A stretch of DNA of 64,000 nucleotides from Streptomyces anulatus (GTDB lineage: Bacteria; Actinomycetota; Actinomycetes; Streptomycetales; Streptomycetaceae): positions 186,001 to 250,000 of the forward strand of contig NZ_BMVK01000009.1 in the NCBI RefSeq assembly GCF_014650675.1, given 5' to 3'. Shown in pieces: positions 15,579 through 24,424 of the stretch (within the stretch, counting starts at the first letter, position 1; each line of letters begins with the position of its first letter). The notes beneath the pieces are model-generated. The model saw nothing but the letters and a program-made list of their open reading frames with translations. It did no database searches and was not told the DNA's origin. Made by a program: the position numbers and the translations under genes.

Positions 15579-16502
15579 GTGATCGTTCCTGCCCTCGACC
15601 GAGAAAAGCCACCGCCGCGTCGGCGCTCCGCGCCCGCTGCCGGTGCCACCGCCGTGCCCTTGGCGGCCCCCGAACCCGACGCCGGCCTCGACGCCCGCGA
15701 CATGACGATCGCGTACGACCGTACCGACGTCGTGCACGGCGCCGACCTCCGGCTGCCGCGCGGTCGCGTCACCGCGCTCATCGGGCCGAACGGCAGTGGG
15801 AAGTCGACCCTGTTGCGGGCCGTGGCCCGGCTGCACAAGGCCCGCACCGGCAGCGTGACCGTGGCGGCCGGCGCCGAGGACGCCGAGCCCGTCGACGCCC
15901 TCGCCCTGTCTCGCTCCGACTTCGCCCGCCGAGTCACCCTGCTCGCGCAGAGCCGGAACGCGCCGGCCGGCCTCAGCGTGCGCGACGTGGTCGGATTCGG
16001 CCGGCATCCCTACCGGGGCCGGCTCCGGGGAACCGATCCGGACGGCGCCCGGATGGTCGAGCACGCGCTGAGCGTCACGAACCTCGCCGAGTTCGCCGAC
16101 CGCGGGGTGGAGAGCCTGTCCGGTGGGCAGTTGCAACGCGTCTGGTTCGCCTGCTGCCTGGCCCAGGACACCGACGTCCTCCTCCTCGACGAGCCGACCA
16201 CCTATCTCGACCTGCGCTACCAGGTCGAGATCCTCGACCTCGTCCGCGATCTCGCCGACACCCACGGCGTCACCGTCGGGGTCGTGCTGCACGACCTGGA
16301 CCAGGCCGCCGCCGTGGCCGACCAGGTCGTCCTCCTCTCGTCCGGGCGGATCGTCGCCGCGGGCACGCCCGCGGAGGTGTACGCCCCCGAGCGGCTCAGC
16401 GACGCGTACGGCATCCGCATCGACGTCGAACCCGACTCCTCCACCGGCATCCCGCGCACCCGTGCGGTCGGCCGCCACCACCTTCGTTCCGAAAGGCCCT
16501 GA
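15579..16502 (+). CDS. Siderophore ABC importer ATPase
   Basis: A 307-residue ATPase: Walker A GPNGSGKST, signature LSGGQLQRV, Walker B LLLDEPTTYLDLR, switch His in VLHDLDQ. It energises uptake of a ferric siderophore with the two genes that follow. The GTG at 15579 lies immediately after the iron box with no ribosome binding site, so either the mRNA is leaderless or translation begins further in, for example at GTG 15654 or ATG 15702, close to where homology to the family starts (DARDMTIAYD). The gene is 8 bases from the lipoprotein gene. Confidence 0.92.
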   Translation: MIVPALDREKPPPRRRSAPAAGATAVPLAAPEPDAGLDARDMTIAYDRTDVVHGADLRLPRGRVTALIGPNGSGKSTLLRAVARLHKARTGSVTVAAGAEDAEPVDALALSRSDFARRVTLLAQSRNAPAGLSVRDVVGFGRHPYRGRLRGTDPDGARMVEHALSVTNLAEFADRGVESLSGGQLQRVWFACCLAQDTDVLLLDEPTTYLDLRYQVEILDLVRDLADTHGVTVGVVLHDLDQAAAVADQVVLLSSGRIVAAGTPAEVYAPERLSDAYGIRIDVEPDSSTGIPRTRAVGRHHLRSERP

Positions 16503-16510
16503 ACACCCTC

Positions 16511-17485
16511 ATGAAGAACCAGCACCTGACGTGGTCCGCCCTCGCCGCCGCGGCCGCGCTCGCCCTCACGGCCTGCGGCACCACCGAGGCGCCGAAGAAG
16601 GAGTCCGCCGGGGACAGCGCGGTGACGATCACCGACTCCCGCGGCAAGAAGATCACGCTCGACGGGCCGGCCAAGCGCGTCGTCGGCACCGAGTGGAACG
16701 TCGTCGAGTCGCTCGTGACCCTCGGCGTCCAGCCGGTCGGCGTGGCCGACGTCAAGGGCTACACCGCGTACAACACGGCCGCGCCGCTCACCAAGGGCGT
16801 CAAGGACATAGGCACCCGGGGCGAGCCCAGCGTCGCCACCGTCGCCGGTCTCAAGCCCGACCTCATCATCGCCACCACCGACCTGACCGACTCCGCCATC
16901 GCGCAGCTGTCCAAGGCCGCCCCGGTCGCCGTGGTGCGTTCGGCCGACGCGAGCCGGCAGATCGACCAGATGGTCGACACCGTCGAGCTCATCGGCAAGG
17001 CCACCGGCAACGAGGACAAGGCCGAGTCCGAGGTCGACTCCTTCCGCAAGGCGGTCGCCGACGGGAAGAAGAAGCTCGCGGACGCCGGTCTCGACGGCGA
17101 GAAGGTCGCCTTCGCCGACGGCTGGCAGGAGGGCAACCAGGTCTCGGTGCGCCCGTACGCCAAGGGCTCGCTGCTCTCCGACGTGAACACCGAACTCGGC
17201 CTCGTCGACCCGTGGAAGCTGAAGGGCGACGCGGCCTACGGCCTGGCGGCGACCGATGTCGAGGGCCTCACGAAGATCGGCGACGCCCAGTTCGCGTACA
17301 TCGCCAACGACTCCGACGGCGGCGACCCGTTCGCCGACGGCCTCAAGGACAACGCGGTGTGGAAGTCCCTCCCGTTCGTCAAGAACGACGAGGTCCACCG
17401 GCTGCCCGACGGCATCTGGATGTTCGGCGGCACCGCGTCGATGCGCGAGTACATCGACGCCCTCGTCGGCGCACTGACCGCCTGA
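16511..17485 (+). CDS. Siderophore-binding lipoprotein
   Basis: A 324-residue FecB-type receptor with lipobox LALTAC (Cys22) and the binding fold VVGTEWNVVESLVTLGVQPV and LKPDLIIATTDLTDS. It is anchored to the outer face of the membrane and delivers the iron complex to the fused permease downstream. It is a different subfamily from the zinc-associated lipoprotein at 7667-8650. The ligand cannot be named. Confidence 0.93.
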   Translation: MKNQHLTWSALAAAAALALTACGTTEAPKKESAGDSAVTITDSRGKKITLDGPAKRVVGTEWNVVESLVTLGVQPVGVADVKGYTAYNTAAPLTKGVKDIGTRGEPSVATVAGLKPDLIIATTDLTDSAIAQLSKAAPVAVVRSADASRQIDQMVDTVELIGKATGNEDKAESEVDSFRKAVADGKKKLADAGLDGEKVAFADGWQEGNQVSVRPYAKGSLLSDVNTELGLVDPWKLKGDAAYGLAATDVEGLTKIGDAQFAYIANDSDGGDPFADGLKDNAVWKSLPFVKNDEVHRLPDGIWMFGGTASMREYIDALVGALTA

Positions 17486-17487
17486 CG

Positions 17488-19635
17488 ATGAGCACACGCA
17501 CCACAACCGCCCCGCCCGCCCCCGTGAAGACGGGGGCGGGCGCGGCCGGTCCGGCCGGGGCCACGTCCCCGGTGACGGCCGGCCCGCCGGCCCGTCGCGG
17601 CCGGATGTTCCTCCTCGCGCTCGCGGGGCTCGTCGCCCTGGCCGCACTCGCGATCGTGCACGTGGGCCAGGGCACCGCCGCCGTGGACCTGCACACGCTC
17701 TGGCAGTTGGCGACCGGGGCCGCCTCCGACCGGAGCGCCGACGAGCAGACGGCCGCCGTGGTCCTGGACTCCCGGCTGCCCCGGCTCGCCGCGGGGCTCC
17801 TCGTCGGCTGCGCGCTCGGCGCGGCGGGCGCGGCCCTCCAGTCGGTGTCGCGCAACATGCTGGCCTCCCCCGACACGCTCGCCGTGAACGCGGGCGCGTA
17901 CCTCGCGGTGGTCGCCGTCGCCGCGTTCGGCATCACGCTGCCCGCGCTGCCGGCGGGGGCCACGGCGTTCCTCGGCGGGCTGCTGGCGGCGGGCGTCGTC
18001 CTCGGCCTCTCCCGGGCGGGAGCCGGACCGATCCGGCTGGTGCTGGCGGGTTCGGCGCTCACCCTCGCCCTGTCCGGGCTGAGCGGGATGCTGCTGCTCC
18101 TGCGCTCCCAGCAGACGACCGGGCTGTTCGCCTGGGGCAACGGCTCGCTCGCCCAGATCGGCATGCAGTCCATCGACCGGCTCACCCCGGTCGCGCTCCT
18201 GGCGTTCGCCGGACTGATGCTGCTCGGCAGGCGGCTGGACATCCTCGCCCTCGGCGACGACGGCGCCGCGGTCGTGGGCGTGAGCCCCCGGCTGACCCGC
18301 AGCATCGCCGTCATCCTCGCGGTGCTGCTGGCAGCGGTGTCCGTGGCGGTCGCGGGGCCGGTCGGCTTCGTCGGCCTGTGCGCGCCCGCCGTGGTCCGCC
18401 TGCTCAGCACGTGGATCCCGGGCCTGGTCCGGCACCACGCGTTCATCCCCGCGTCGGCGCTCGCGGGTGTGTTGGTGGTGCTCGGCGCGGACGTCGCTCT
18501 GCGCGCGGTGTTCGGCGCCCAGGCGGGGGCCGAGGTGCCCACCGGCATCGTCACGACCTGCTTCGGCGCGCTCGTCCTGATCGTCCTCGCCTACCGTTCG
18601 CGCGACATGGGCACGGACAGCGGCTCGACGGCGTTCGCCCGGCTGCGCAGCCGGCGGGCGTTCGTCCTCACGCTGGTGGCGACGGTCGTGGGCCTCCTCG
18701 GCGCGGTGGTGGCGGCGACGCTCTTCGGCGACGCGACGCTGCTCCTGGGCGATGTGGGCAACTGGCTCACCGGCCGCGCGGGGCAGTTCGTCGGTTACGT
18801 CCTCGACACGCGCGTCCCCCGGGTCGCCGCGGCTCTGCTGGCCGGTGCGGCGCTGGCCGTCGCGGGAGCCGTCGTCCAGGCGGTGTCGCGCAACCCGCTG
18901 GCGGAGCCGGGCGTCCTCGGCGTGGTCAGCGGGGCGGGGGTCGGGGCGGTCGCCGTCCTCACCGTCGTACCGCTGGCGAGCTTCTGGCTGATCGGCGGCT
19001 CCGCGCTGGCCGGTGCGACGGCCGCCGCGGCGCTGGTGTTCGGTCTGGCCGCACGCCGCGGGCTGGAGCAGAACCGCCTGGTGCTGATCGGCATCGGCGT
19101 CCAGGCCGGTGCGGGCGCGTTCGTGAGTCTGCTGATCGTGCTCACCGACCCGCACAACGAGACCAAGGCGCTGGCCTGGCTGGGCGGTTCGACGTACGGG
19201 CGGACGTTCCCGGAGCTGATCCCGGTACTGGTGGGCCTGGTCGTCGCGCTGCCCCTCCTCGCGCTGATGCGCCGCGAACTGGACCTGATCGGGCTGGACG
19301 ACGAGACGCCCGCCCTGCTCGGCGTGCGGATCGGCGCCACCCGGCTGGCCCTGCTGAGCCTGGCCGTCCTCCTGACGGCCGGAGCCGTGGCGGCGGTCGG
19401 CGTGATCGGATTCGTCGGCCTCGTCGCCCCGCACGCGGCACGCGCCCTGGTGGGCCGGAGTCACGTGCGGGTCATCCCGGTGAGCGCGCTGCTCGGCGCG
19501 CTGCTGGTGGTCGTGTCCGACCTGGTCGGCCGGGCGATCATCGCTCCGGCACAGATCCCGGTCGGGCTGCTGACGGCCGTGATCGGCGCCCCGTACTTCA
19601 TCTGGCTGCTCTGGCGGTCGCGCCGCGAGGGGTGA
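17488..19635 (+). CDS. Fused double FecCD permease for siderophore import (FhuB-like)
   Basis: A 715-residue protein made of two complete FecCD domains, roughly residues 45-365 and 385-712. Each has its own family motifs: LDSRLPRLAAGLLVGCALGA and VSRNMLASPDTLAVN in the first; LDTRVPRVAAALLAGAALAV and VSRNPLAEPGVLGVV in the second. Most importers use two separate permeases; fusion as in FhuB makes an obligate pair. It starts at ATG 17488, two bases after the lipoprotein stop. A strong hairpin follows. Confidence 0.94.
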   Translation: MSTRTTTAPPAPVKTGAGAAGPAGATSPVTAGPPARRGRMFLLALAGLVALAALAIVHVGQGTAAVDLHTLWQLATGAASDRSADEQTAAVVLDSRLPRLAAGLLVGCALGAAGAALQSVSRNMLASPDTLAVNAGAYLAVVAVAAFGITLPALPAGATAFLGGLLAAGVVLGLSRAGAGPIRLVLAGSALTLALSGLSGMLLLLRSQQTTGLFAWGNGSLAQIGMQSIDRLTPVALLAFAGLMLLGRRLDILALGDDGAAVVGVSPRLTRSIAVILAVLLAAVSVAVAGPVGFVGLCAPAVVRLLSTWIPGLVRHHAFIPASALAGVLVVLGADVALRAVFGAQAGAEVPTGIVTTCFGALVLIVLAYRSRDMGTDSGSTAFARLRSRRAFVLTLVATVVGLLGAVVAATLFGDATLLLGDVGNWLTGRAGQFVGYVLDTRVPRVAAALLAGAALAVAGAVVQAVSRNPLAEPGVLGVVSGAGVGAVAVLTVVPLASFWLIGGSALAGATAAAALVFGLAARRGLEQNRLVLIGIGVQAGAGAFVSLLIVLTDPHNETKALAWLGGSTYGRTFPELIPVLVGLVVALPLLALMRRELDLIGLDDETPALLGVRIGATRLALLSLAVLLTAGAVAAVGVIGFVGLVAPHAARALVGRSHVRVIPVSALLGALLVVVSDLVGRAIIAPAQIPVGLLTAVIGAPYFIWLLWRSRREG

Positions 19636-19654
19636 GGGGGGAGCTGCCCCGGTT

Positions 19655-19689
19655 CCGGAGCCGCGCGGTCGACGACCGCGCGGCTCCGG
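19655..19689. terminator. Bidirectional terminator
   Basis: CCGGAGCCGCGCGGTC and its exact complement are separated by GAC, a 16-bp stem. It stands between the convergent permease and rhamnosidase genes. Confidence 0.88.
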
Positions 19690-19705
19690 CGTTTCCCCCG
19701 GAGGG

Positions 19706-22700
19706 TCAGGCCTCGAAGCGGTGGTGCCCGGAACCGACGGCGAAGACCGCGCAGCCGTCCTCCATCCGCAGGAAGCGGGCTCCGGTGTGGGTGACGTCCT
19801 CGGCCCGGCCGGCCCGGATCCACACGTCGGCGGTGGTGTTCACGGGCAGGGTCACGGTCAGTCGGAAGCGGCCCTTCTCCGTCTTCCAGTCGGTGGTGAC
19901 GGGGCCGTGGAGGGAGGCGAACCGGCCCCGGGCGCGGGTGATGCCGCCGCCGGGGCGGGGCCGCACGGTGACCTTGCGGAAGCCTGGCTCGGCGGGGGCG
20001 ATGCCGGTGATGTGGGCGTACATCCACTCCCCCACGGAGCCGTACGCATAGTGGTTGAAGGAGTTCATCCCGGCGTCCTGGAAGCTCCCGTCCGGCTTGA
20101 TGGAGTCCCAGCGCTCCCACATGGTCGTGGCCCCGCGGTCGATCTGGTAGCCCCAGCTCGGGAAGGTCCGCTGGAGCAGCAGGCGGTACGCCACGTCCGT
20201 GTGCCCGGTGTCGGTGAGGACGGGGAGCAGGCGCGGGGTGCCGAGGAAGCCCGTGGAGAGGTGCCAGTCCTTCGCCTCGACGAGGGCGACGAGGCGGTCG
20301 GCCGCGGTCACGCGTTCCGCGGTGCTCAGGAGGTCCATGGAGAGCGCGAGGACGTAGGCGGTCTGGGTGTCGCCCTTCACCCGGCCGCCGTCGGTGACGT
20401 AGGCGGCGCGGAAGGCCTCGCGGATCTCCGCGAACAGTGCGGTGTACGGGGCCGGGTCCTTGCCCAGGACCTGGGCGGTGCGGGCCACGAGGTCGGCGCT
20501 GTGGGCGTAGTAGGCGGTGGCGATGACGTCCTTGGGGGTGTCGTCGGCGATGTTGAGCCAGTCGCCGTACCCGGTGGCGGGCCGCAGCCGGCCGCTGCTG
20601 TGCGCGTCCAGGTAGTCGAGCCACTTCAGCATCGAGGGCCAGGCCCGCTCCAGTACCCGGGTGTCGCCGTAGGCCTGGTGGAGCGCCCAGGGGACGGTGA
20701 CGCCCGCGTCGCCCCAGCCGGCCGAGCCCGCTCCGAGTCCCTCGACGTGCGGCGCGACGTCCGTGAACGCGCCGTCGGCGGTCTGGTCGTCCTGGAGGTC
20801 GCTCAGCCATTTCCCGAGGAAGCGGGCGGACTCCATCGTGTACGCGGCGGTGGGCGCGAAGACGTTGATGTCGCCGGTCCAGCCCAGGCGTTCGTCGCGG
20901 GCGGGGGTGTCGGTGGGGATGGAGAGGAAGTTGCCGCGCAGGCCCCAGGTGATGTTGCTGTGGAGCTGGTTGAGCAGGGGGACGTCGGTCTCGAACTCCA
21001 TGGTGAGGGGGGCGTCGGTGTGGATCACCTGCCCGACGACGGCGTCGAGCGGCGGCCTGCCGGGGTAGCCGGTCACTTCGACGTAGCGGAAGCCGTGGAA
21101 GGTGAAGCGGGGCTCGTAGGTCTCCCGGCCGCCGCCCTTGAGGGTGTAGTGGTCGGTCGCGGCGGCGGAGCGGAGGTTGGCGGTGTAGACGGTGCCGTCG
21201 GGGTTGAGCACCTCCGCGTGGCGCAGTCGCACGGTGGTGCCGGCCCGGCCGGTGACGCGCAGCCGGGCGGTGCCGACCATGTTCTGGCCGAGGTCGAAGA
21301 CGAAGACGCCGGGCCGGGGTTCGGTGATCTTCCGTGCCGTGAGCTGCTGGATCACCCGGCAGGGTCCGTCGGGCTCCGCCACCAGCTCGGCGGTGACCTT
21401 CTCCGCCGTGGGCACGGCCCGTTCCCAGGCCGCGTCGTCGAAGCCGGGGCGCAGCCAGCCCTCGGTCTCGCGGCGGGCGTCGTAGTTCTCGCCGGTGAGG
21501 AGGTCGGCCAGGGTGATGGGCCCGGTGGCGGCACGCCAGTCGGTGCCGGACAGCACCCACTCGGTCGTGCCGTCCCGGTAGGTGACCTCCAACTGACCGA
21601 GGAAGGCCGGGTGTTCGCCGTACTGGTGCGGGCCGAACATGCCGACGTTGCCCGCGTACCAGCCGGTCGCCAGCTCCACGCCCAGGGTGTTGTCCCCGGA
21701 GGTGAGCAGTTCGGTGACGTCATGGGTCCGGTACTGGATCCGCTTGGCGTAGTCGGTCCAGCCGGGTGCGAGGCGGTCCGTGCCGACGCGCTTGCCGTTG
21801 AGGTGGGCCTCGTACAGGCCGAGGGCCGTGGAGTACAGCCGGGCCCGCTCGACGGGCTTGCGCCGCAGCCGGAACTCGTGGCGCAGCTGGGCGACGGGGG
21901 CGTAGGCGGGAGCGACCTTCCCCCAGGGGCCCGACCCCCACGGGGCGAGGACCTTCGCGGCCGGCCAGGCTCCGTCGTCGTAGTCCAACGCCCGCCACTC
22001 GCCTGCGGGTTCGGCGTCGGCGGCCTTCCAATCGCCGTCGGTGGCGATGGTGCGCACGCCGTCGGCGGTGGTGAGTTCCAGGGCCCCGAGCAGCCCGGCG
22101 GGGCCGGGCACATCGTTGGTCGCGGCGACGGCGAGCACATGGCGGCCGGGCGTGAGCCGCGCCGTGACGTCGGTGAGCGAGGGGCGCCTCCAGGTCTCGG
22201 CGGCCTGGTCCGCCTCGGCCCGCGCGATCTCGGCGCCGTCCAGATGGGCGACGTATCCGTCGTCGGCGGTGAGCACGAGCCGGGCCCGGGTCACCCCCTC
22301 GGGTACCTCGAACACGCCCCGGAACCAGCGGGTCGCGGCCGGAGCGCCGGTCGCCGGATCACCCTCCGGGAACCAGATCCAGGACGCCGCGCCGAGGGCG
22401 GGCGCGCCGACGAGGGAGGCTGGGGCGCCGATCCAGCGCGCCGACCAGTCCGACGCCTCGTTGAGGCCGGTCTCCCACCACGCGGGCTCGGACCAGGCGG
22501 AGACGTGGCCCTCGTCGTCCCAGACGCGCACGGTCCAGTGGTAGCGGGTACGGGAGCGCAACTCCGGTCCGCCGTAGGTCACCTGGGCCGAATCCGGGGA
22601 GTCGACCTTGCCGCTGTCCCAGACGTCGGGGTGTTCCAGGGCGCGTTCGCTGAGGGCGACGCGTATCTGGTAGGCGCTCTGGCTGCGTCCGGGCGCGGTG

Positions 22701-22906
22701 GCGGACAGCGGCCAGCCGAGGCGCGGGCGGGCGCTGCCGATGCCGAGCGGGCGCCGCACGTACTCGGCGGTCGAGCCGCCCACCCGGAGGGACGCGGCCC
22801 CGCCGCCTCCCCGTCCGGCGGCCTGCGCGGGGGGTACGGCTCCGGCGATGAGGGTGGTTCCCAGGACGGTGGCGGACGTGCTGAGCAGTCGTCGTCTGCT
22901 GATCAC
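19706..22906 (-). CDS. Secreted alpha-L-rhamnosidase (GH78)
   Basis: A 1066-residue enzyme with a twin-arginine-type signal (SRRRLLSTSATVLG, then an AQA cleavage site), N-terminal rhamnosidase domains (WDSGKVDSPDSAQVTYGG, YHWTVRVWDDEGHVSAWSEP) and the GH78 (alpha/alpha)6 barrel. Barrel motifs include SAGWGDAGVTVPW, YGDWLNIADDTPKD and NSFNHYAYGSVGEWMY, which carry the conserved acidic residues. It releases L-rhamnose from plant glycosides or pectin outside the cell. It is the last gene of a catabolic set that processes the freed sugar, and transcription ends against the siderophore operon. Confidence 0.95.
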   Translation of the reverse strand: MISRRRLLSTSATVLGTTLIAGAVPPAQAAGRGGGGAASLRVGGSTAEYVRRPLGIGSARPRLGWPLSATAPGRSQSAYQIRVALSERALEHPDVWDSGKVDSPDSAQVTYGGPELRSRTRYHWTVRVWDDEGHVSAWSEPAWWETGLNEASDWSARWIGAPASLVGAPALGAASWIWFPEGDPATGAPAATRWFRGVFEVPEGVTRARLVLTADDGYVAHLDGAEIARAEADQAAETWRRPSLTDVTARLTPGRHVLAVAATNDVPGPAGLLGALELTTADGVRTIATDGDWKAADAEPAGEWRALDYDDGAWPAAKVLAPWGSGPWGKVAPAYAPVAQLRHEFRLRRKPVERARLYSTALGLYEAHLNGKRVGTDRLAPGWTDYAKRIQYRTHDVTELLTSGDNTLGVELATGWYAGNVGMFGPHQYGEHPAFLGQLEVTYRDGTTEWVLSGTDWRAATGPITLADLLTGENYDARRETEGWLRPGFDDAAWERAVPTAEKVTAELVAEPDGPCRVIQQLTARKITEPRPGVFVFDLGQNMVGTARLRVTGRAGTTVRLRHAEVLNPDGTVYTANLRSAAATDHYTLKGGGRETYEPRFTFHGFRYVEVTGYPGRPPLDAVVGQVIHTDAPLTMEFETDVPLLNQLHSNITWGLRGNFLSIPTDTPARDERLGWTGDINVFAPTAAYTMESARFLGKWLSDLQDDQTADGAFTDVAPHVEGLGAGSAGWGDAGVTVPWALHQAYGDTRVLERAWPSMLKWLDYLDAHSSGRLRPATGYGDWLNIADDTPKDVIATAYYAHSADLVARTAQVLGKDPAPYTALFAEIREAFRAAYVTDGGRVKGDTQTAYVLALSMDLLSTAERVTAADRLVALVEAKDWHLSTGFLGTPRLLPVLTDTGHTDVAYRLLLQRTFPSWGYQIDRGATTMWERWDSIKPDGSFQDAGMNSFNHYAYGSVGEWMYAHITGIAPAEPGFRKVTVRPRPGGGITRARGRFASLHGPVTTDWKTEKGRFRLTVTLPVNTTADVWIRAGRAEDVTHTGARFLRMEDGCAVFAVGSGHHRFEA

Positions 22907-22948
22907 ACTCGGCTCCGATGCTGCGAGGGGATGGGGTGGGGGGGTGCG

Positions 22949-24424
22949 TCAGGGGGAGGCGGTGAGGGGGCGGTCCGCCCCCTCGATCCGCCGTGCCGCC
23001 GCGTCCCAGGCCGACGGATCGCCGGTCGGTTCGTAGCGGGTCAGGGGCTGGGTGCGGGCGAGGAGTTCACGGGTTGCGGCGAGGTCGCCGGGCAGTCCGC
23101 GGGCCCGCGCCTGGACGAGGACGCTGCCGAACGCGGCGGCCTCCGCCGGGCCTGCCACGACCGGCAGTCCGCAGGCGTCGGCGGTCAGTTGGCAGAGCAG
23201 GGCGTTGCGAGCCCCGCCGCCGACGATGTGCACGACGTCGACCGCGCGGTCGGCCAGGCGCCGCGCCTCGTGGATCGCGCGCCGGTGGGCGAGGGCCAGC
23301 GAGTCGAGGATGCAGCGCGTGGTCTCCCCCGGGGTGCGGGGCTCCGGCTGCCCGGCGGCCCGGCAGGCGTCCGTGATGCGTCCGGGCATGTCGCCGGGGG
23401 CCAGGAACTCGGGTGCGGCGGCGTCCACCACGTACCGCAGGGCGGGCGTGCGGGCGGCCTCGGCGAGCAGGGGGTCGATGTCCTTCCGGCCCCAGGCGCG
23501 CATGCACTCCTGGAGGAGCCACAGGCCCATGATGTTGCGCAGGAAGCGGACGGTGCCGTCGACGCCCAGTTCGTTGGTGAAGTTCGCGGCGCGGCTCGCC
23601 CCGGTGGTGACGGGGGCGTCGAGTTCGAGCCCGGCCAGGGACCAGGTTCCGGTGCAGAGGTAGGCGAACCGCTCCCCCCGCCGGGCCGGGACGGCGGCGA
23701 CGGCGGAGGCGGTGTCGTGCGAGCCGACCGTCGTCACCGGTACGGGGCCGGGCTGTCCGGTCAGCTCCTGGACCAGGGGCAGCGTCGCCCCGGCGGGGTC
23801 GCCGGGGCGGCGCAGCGGGGCGAAGAGCCCGAGGTCGATGCCGAGGCGGCCGGCCAGGTCCCGGTTCCAGTCACCGGTGCGCGGGTCGATGAGCTGCGTG
23901 GTGGAGGCGTTGGTGAGCTCGGTGCCCTGCTCCCCCGTGAGCCAGTACGAGATCAGGTCCGGGATCAGCAGGAGCCGCTCCGCGGCGGCGAGTTGGGGGG
24001 TGTCGCGGGCGGCCGCGAGTTGGTAGAGCGTGTTGAAGGGGGCGTGCTGGATGCCGGTCGCCCGGTAGAGGTCCTCGGGCGGGACCGTGGCCCACACCTG
24101 CTCCGGGACTCCTTCGGTGCGGCGGTCGCGGTAGTGGACGGGGTTGCCGAGGAGGGACCCGCCGGCGTCGAGCAGCCCGTAGTCCACCGCCCAGCTGTCG
24201 ATGCCCAGGGAGTCGACCGGGCCGGCCGCGCGCAGCCCGTCGAGCACCCCCCGGTGGAGGCCGAGGACGTCCCAGCGCAGGCCCTCCGGGAGGTGCACGG
24301 GCCGGTTGGGGAAGCGGTGGACCTCGGTGAGGTCCAGGGTGTCGGGGCCGACGCGGCCGACCATGACCCGGCCGCTGGAGGCTCCCAGGTCGGCCGCGGC
24401 GAGGATCTGCGGGCGGGCGCTCAT
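22949..24424 (-). CDS. rhaB: Rhamnulokinase
   Basis: A 491-residue FGGY-type sugar kinase. It has AAADLGASSGRVMVG at the N-terminus (phosphate loop), GIDSWAVDYGLLD (the kinase-specific Asp region) and VHIVGGGARNALLCQLTAD (adenosine site). It phosphorylates L-rhamnulose to the 1-phosphate with ATP. The ATG at 24424 overlaps the stop of the aldolase/dehydrogenase gene (ATGA). Confidence 0.96.
   Translation of the reverse strand: MSARPQILAAADLGASSGRVMVGRVGPDTLDLTEVHRFPNRPVHLPEGLRWDVLGLHRGVLDGLRAAGPVDSLGIDSWAVDYGLLDAGGSLLGNPVHYRDRRTEGVPEQVWATVPPEDLYRATGIQHAPFNTLYQLAAARDTPQLAAAERLLLIPDLISYWLTGEQGTELTNASTTQLIDPRTGDWNRDLAGRLGIDLGLFAPLRRPGDPAGATLPLVQELTGQPGPVPVTTVGSHDTASAVAAVPARRGERFAYLCTGTWSLAGLELDAPVTTGASRAANFTNELGVDGTVRFLRNIMGLWLLQECMRAWGRKDIDPLLAEAARTPALRYVVDAAAPEFLAPGDMPGRITDACRAAGQPEPRTPGETTRCILDSLALAHRRAIHEARRLADRAVDVVHIVGGGARNALLCQLTADACGLPVVAGPAEAAAFGSVLVQARARGLPGDLAATRELLARTQPLTRYEPTGDPSAWDAAARRIEGADRPLTASP

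Noticed and set aside
16123..19635. A 1170-residue reading frame covering the double permease
   Set aside because: The first 455 codons run through the ATPase and lipoprotein genes out of frame. The permease starts at 17488.
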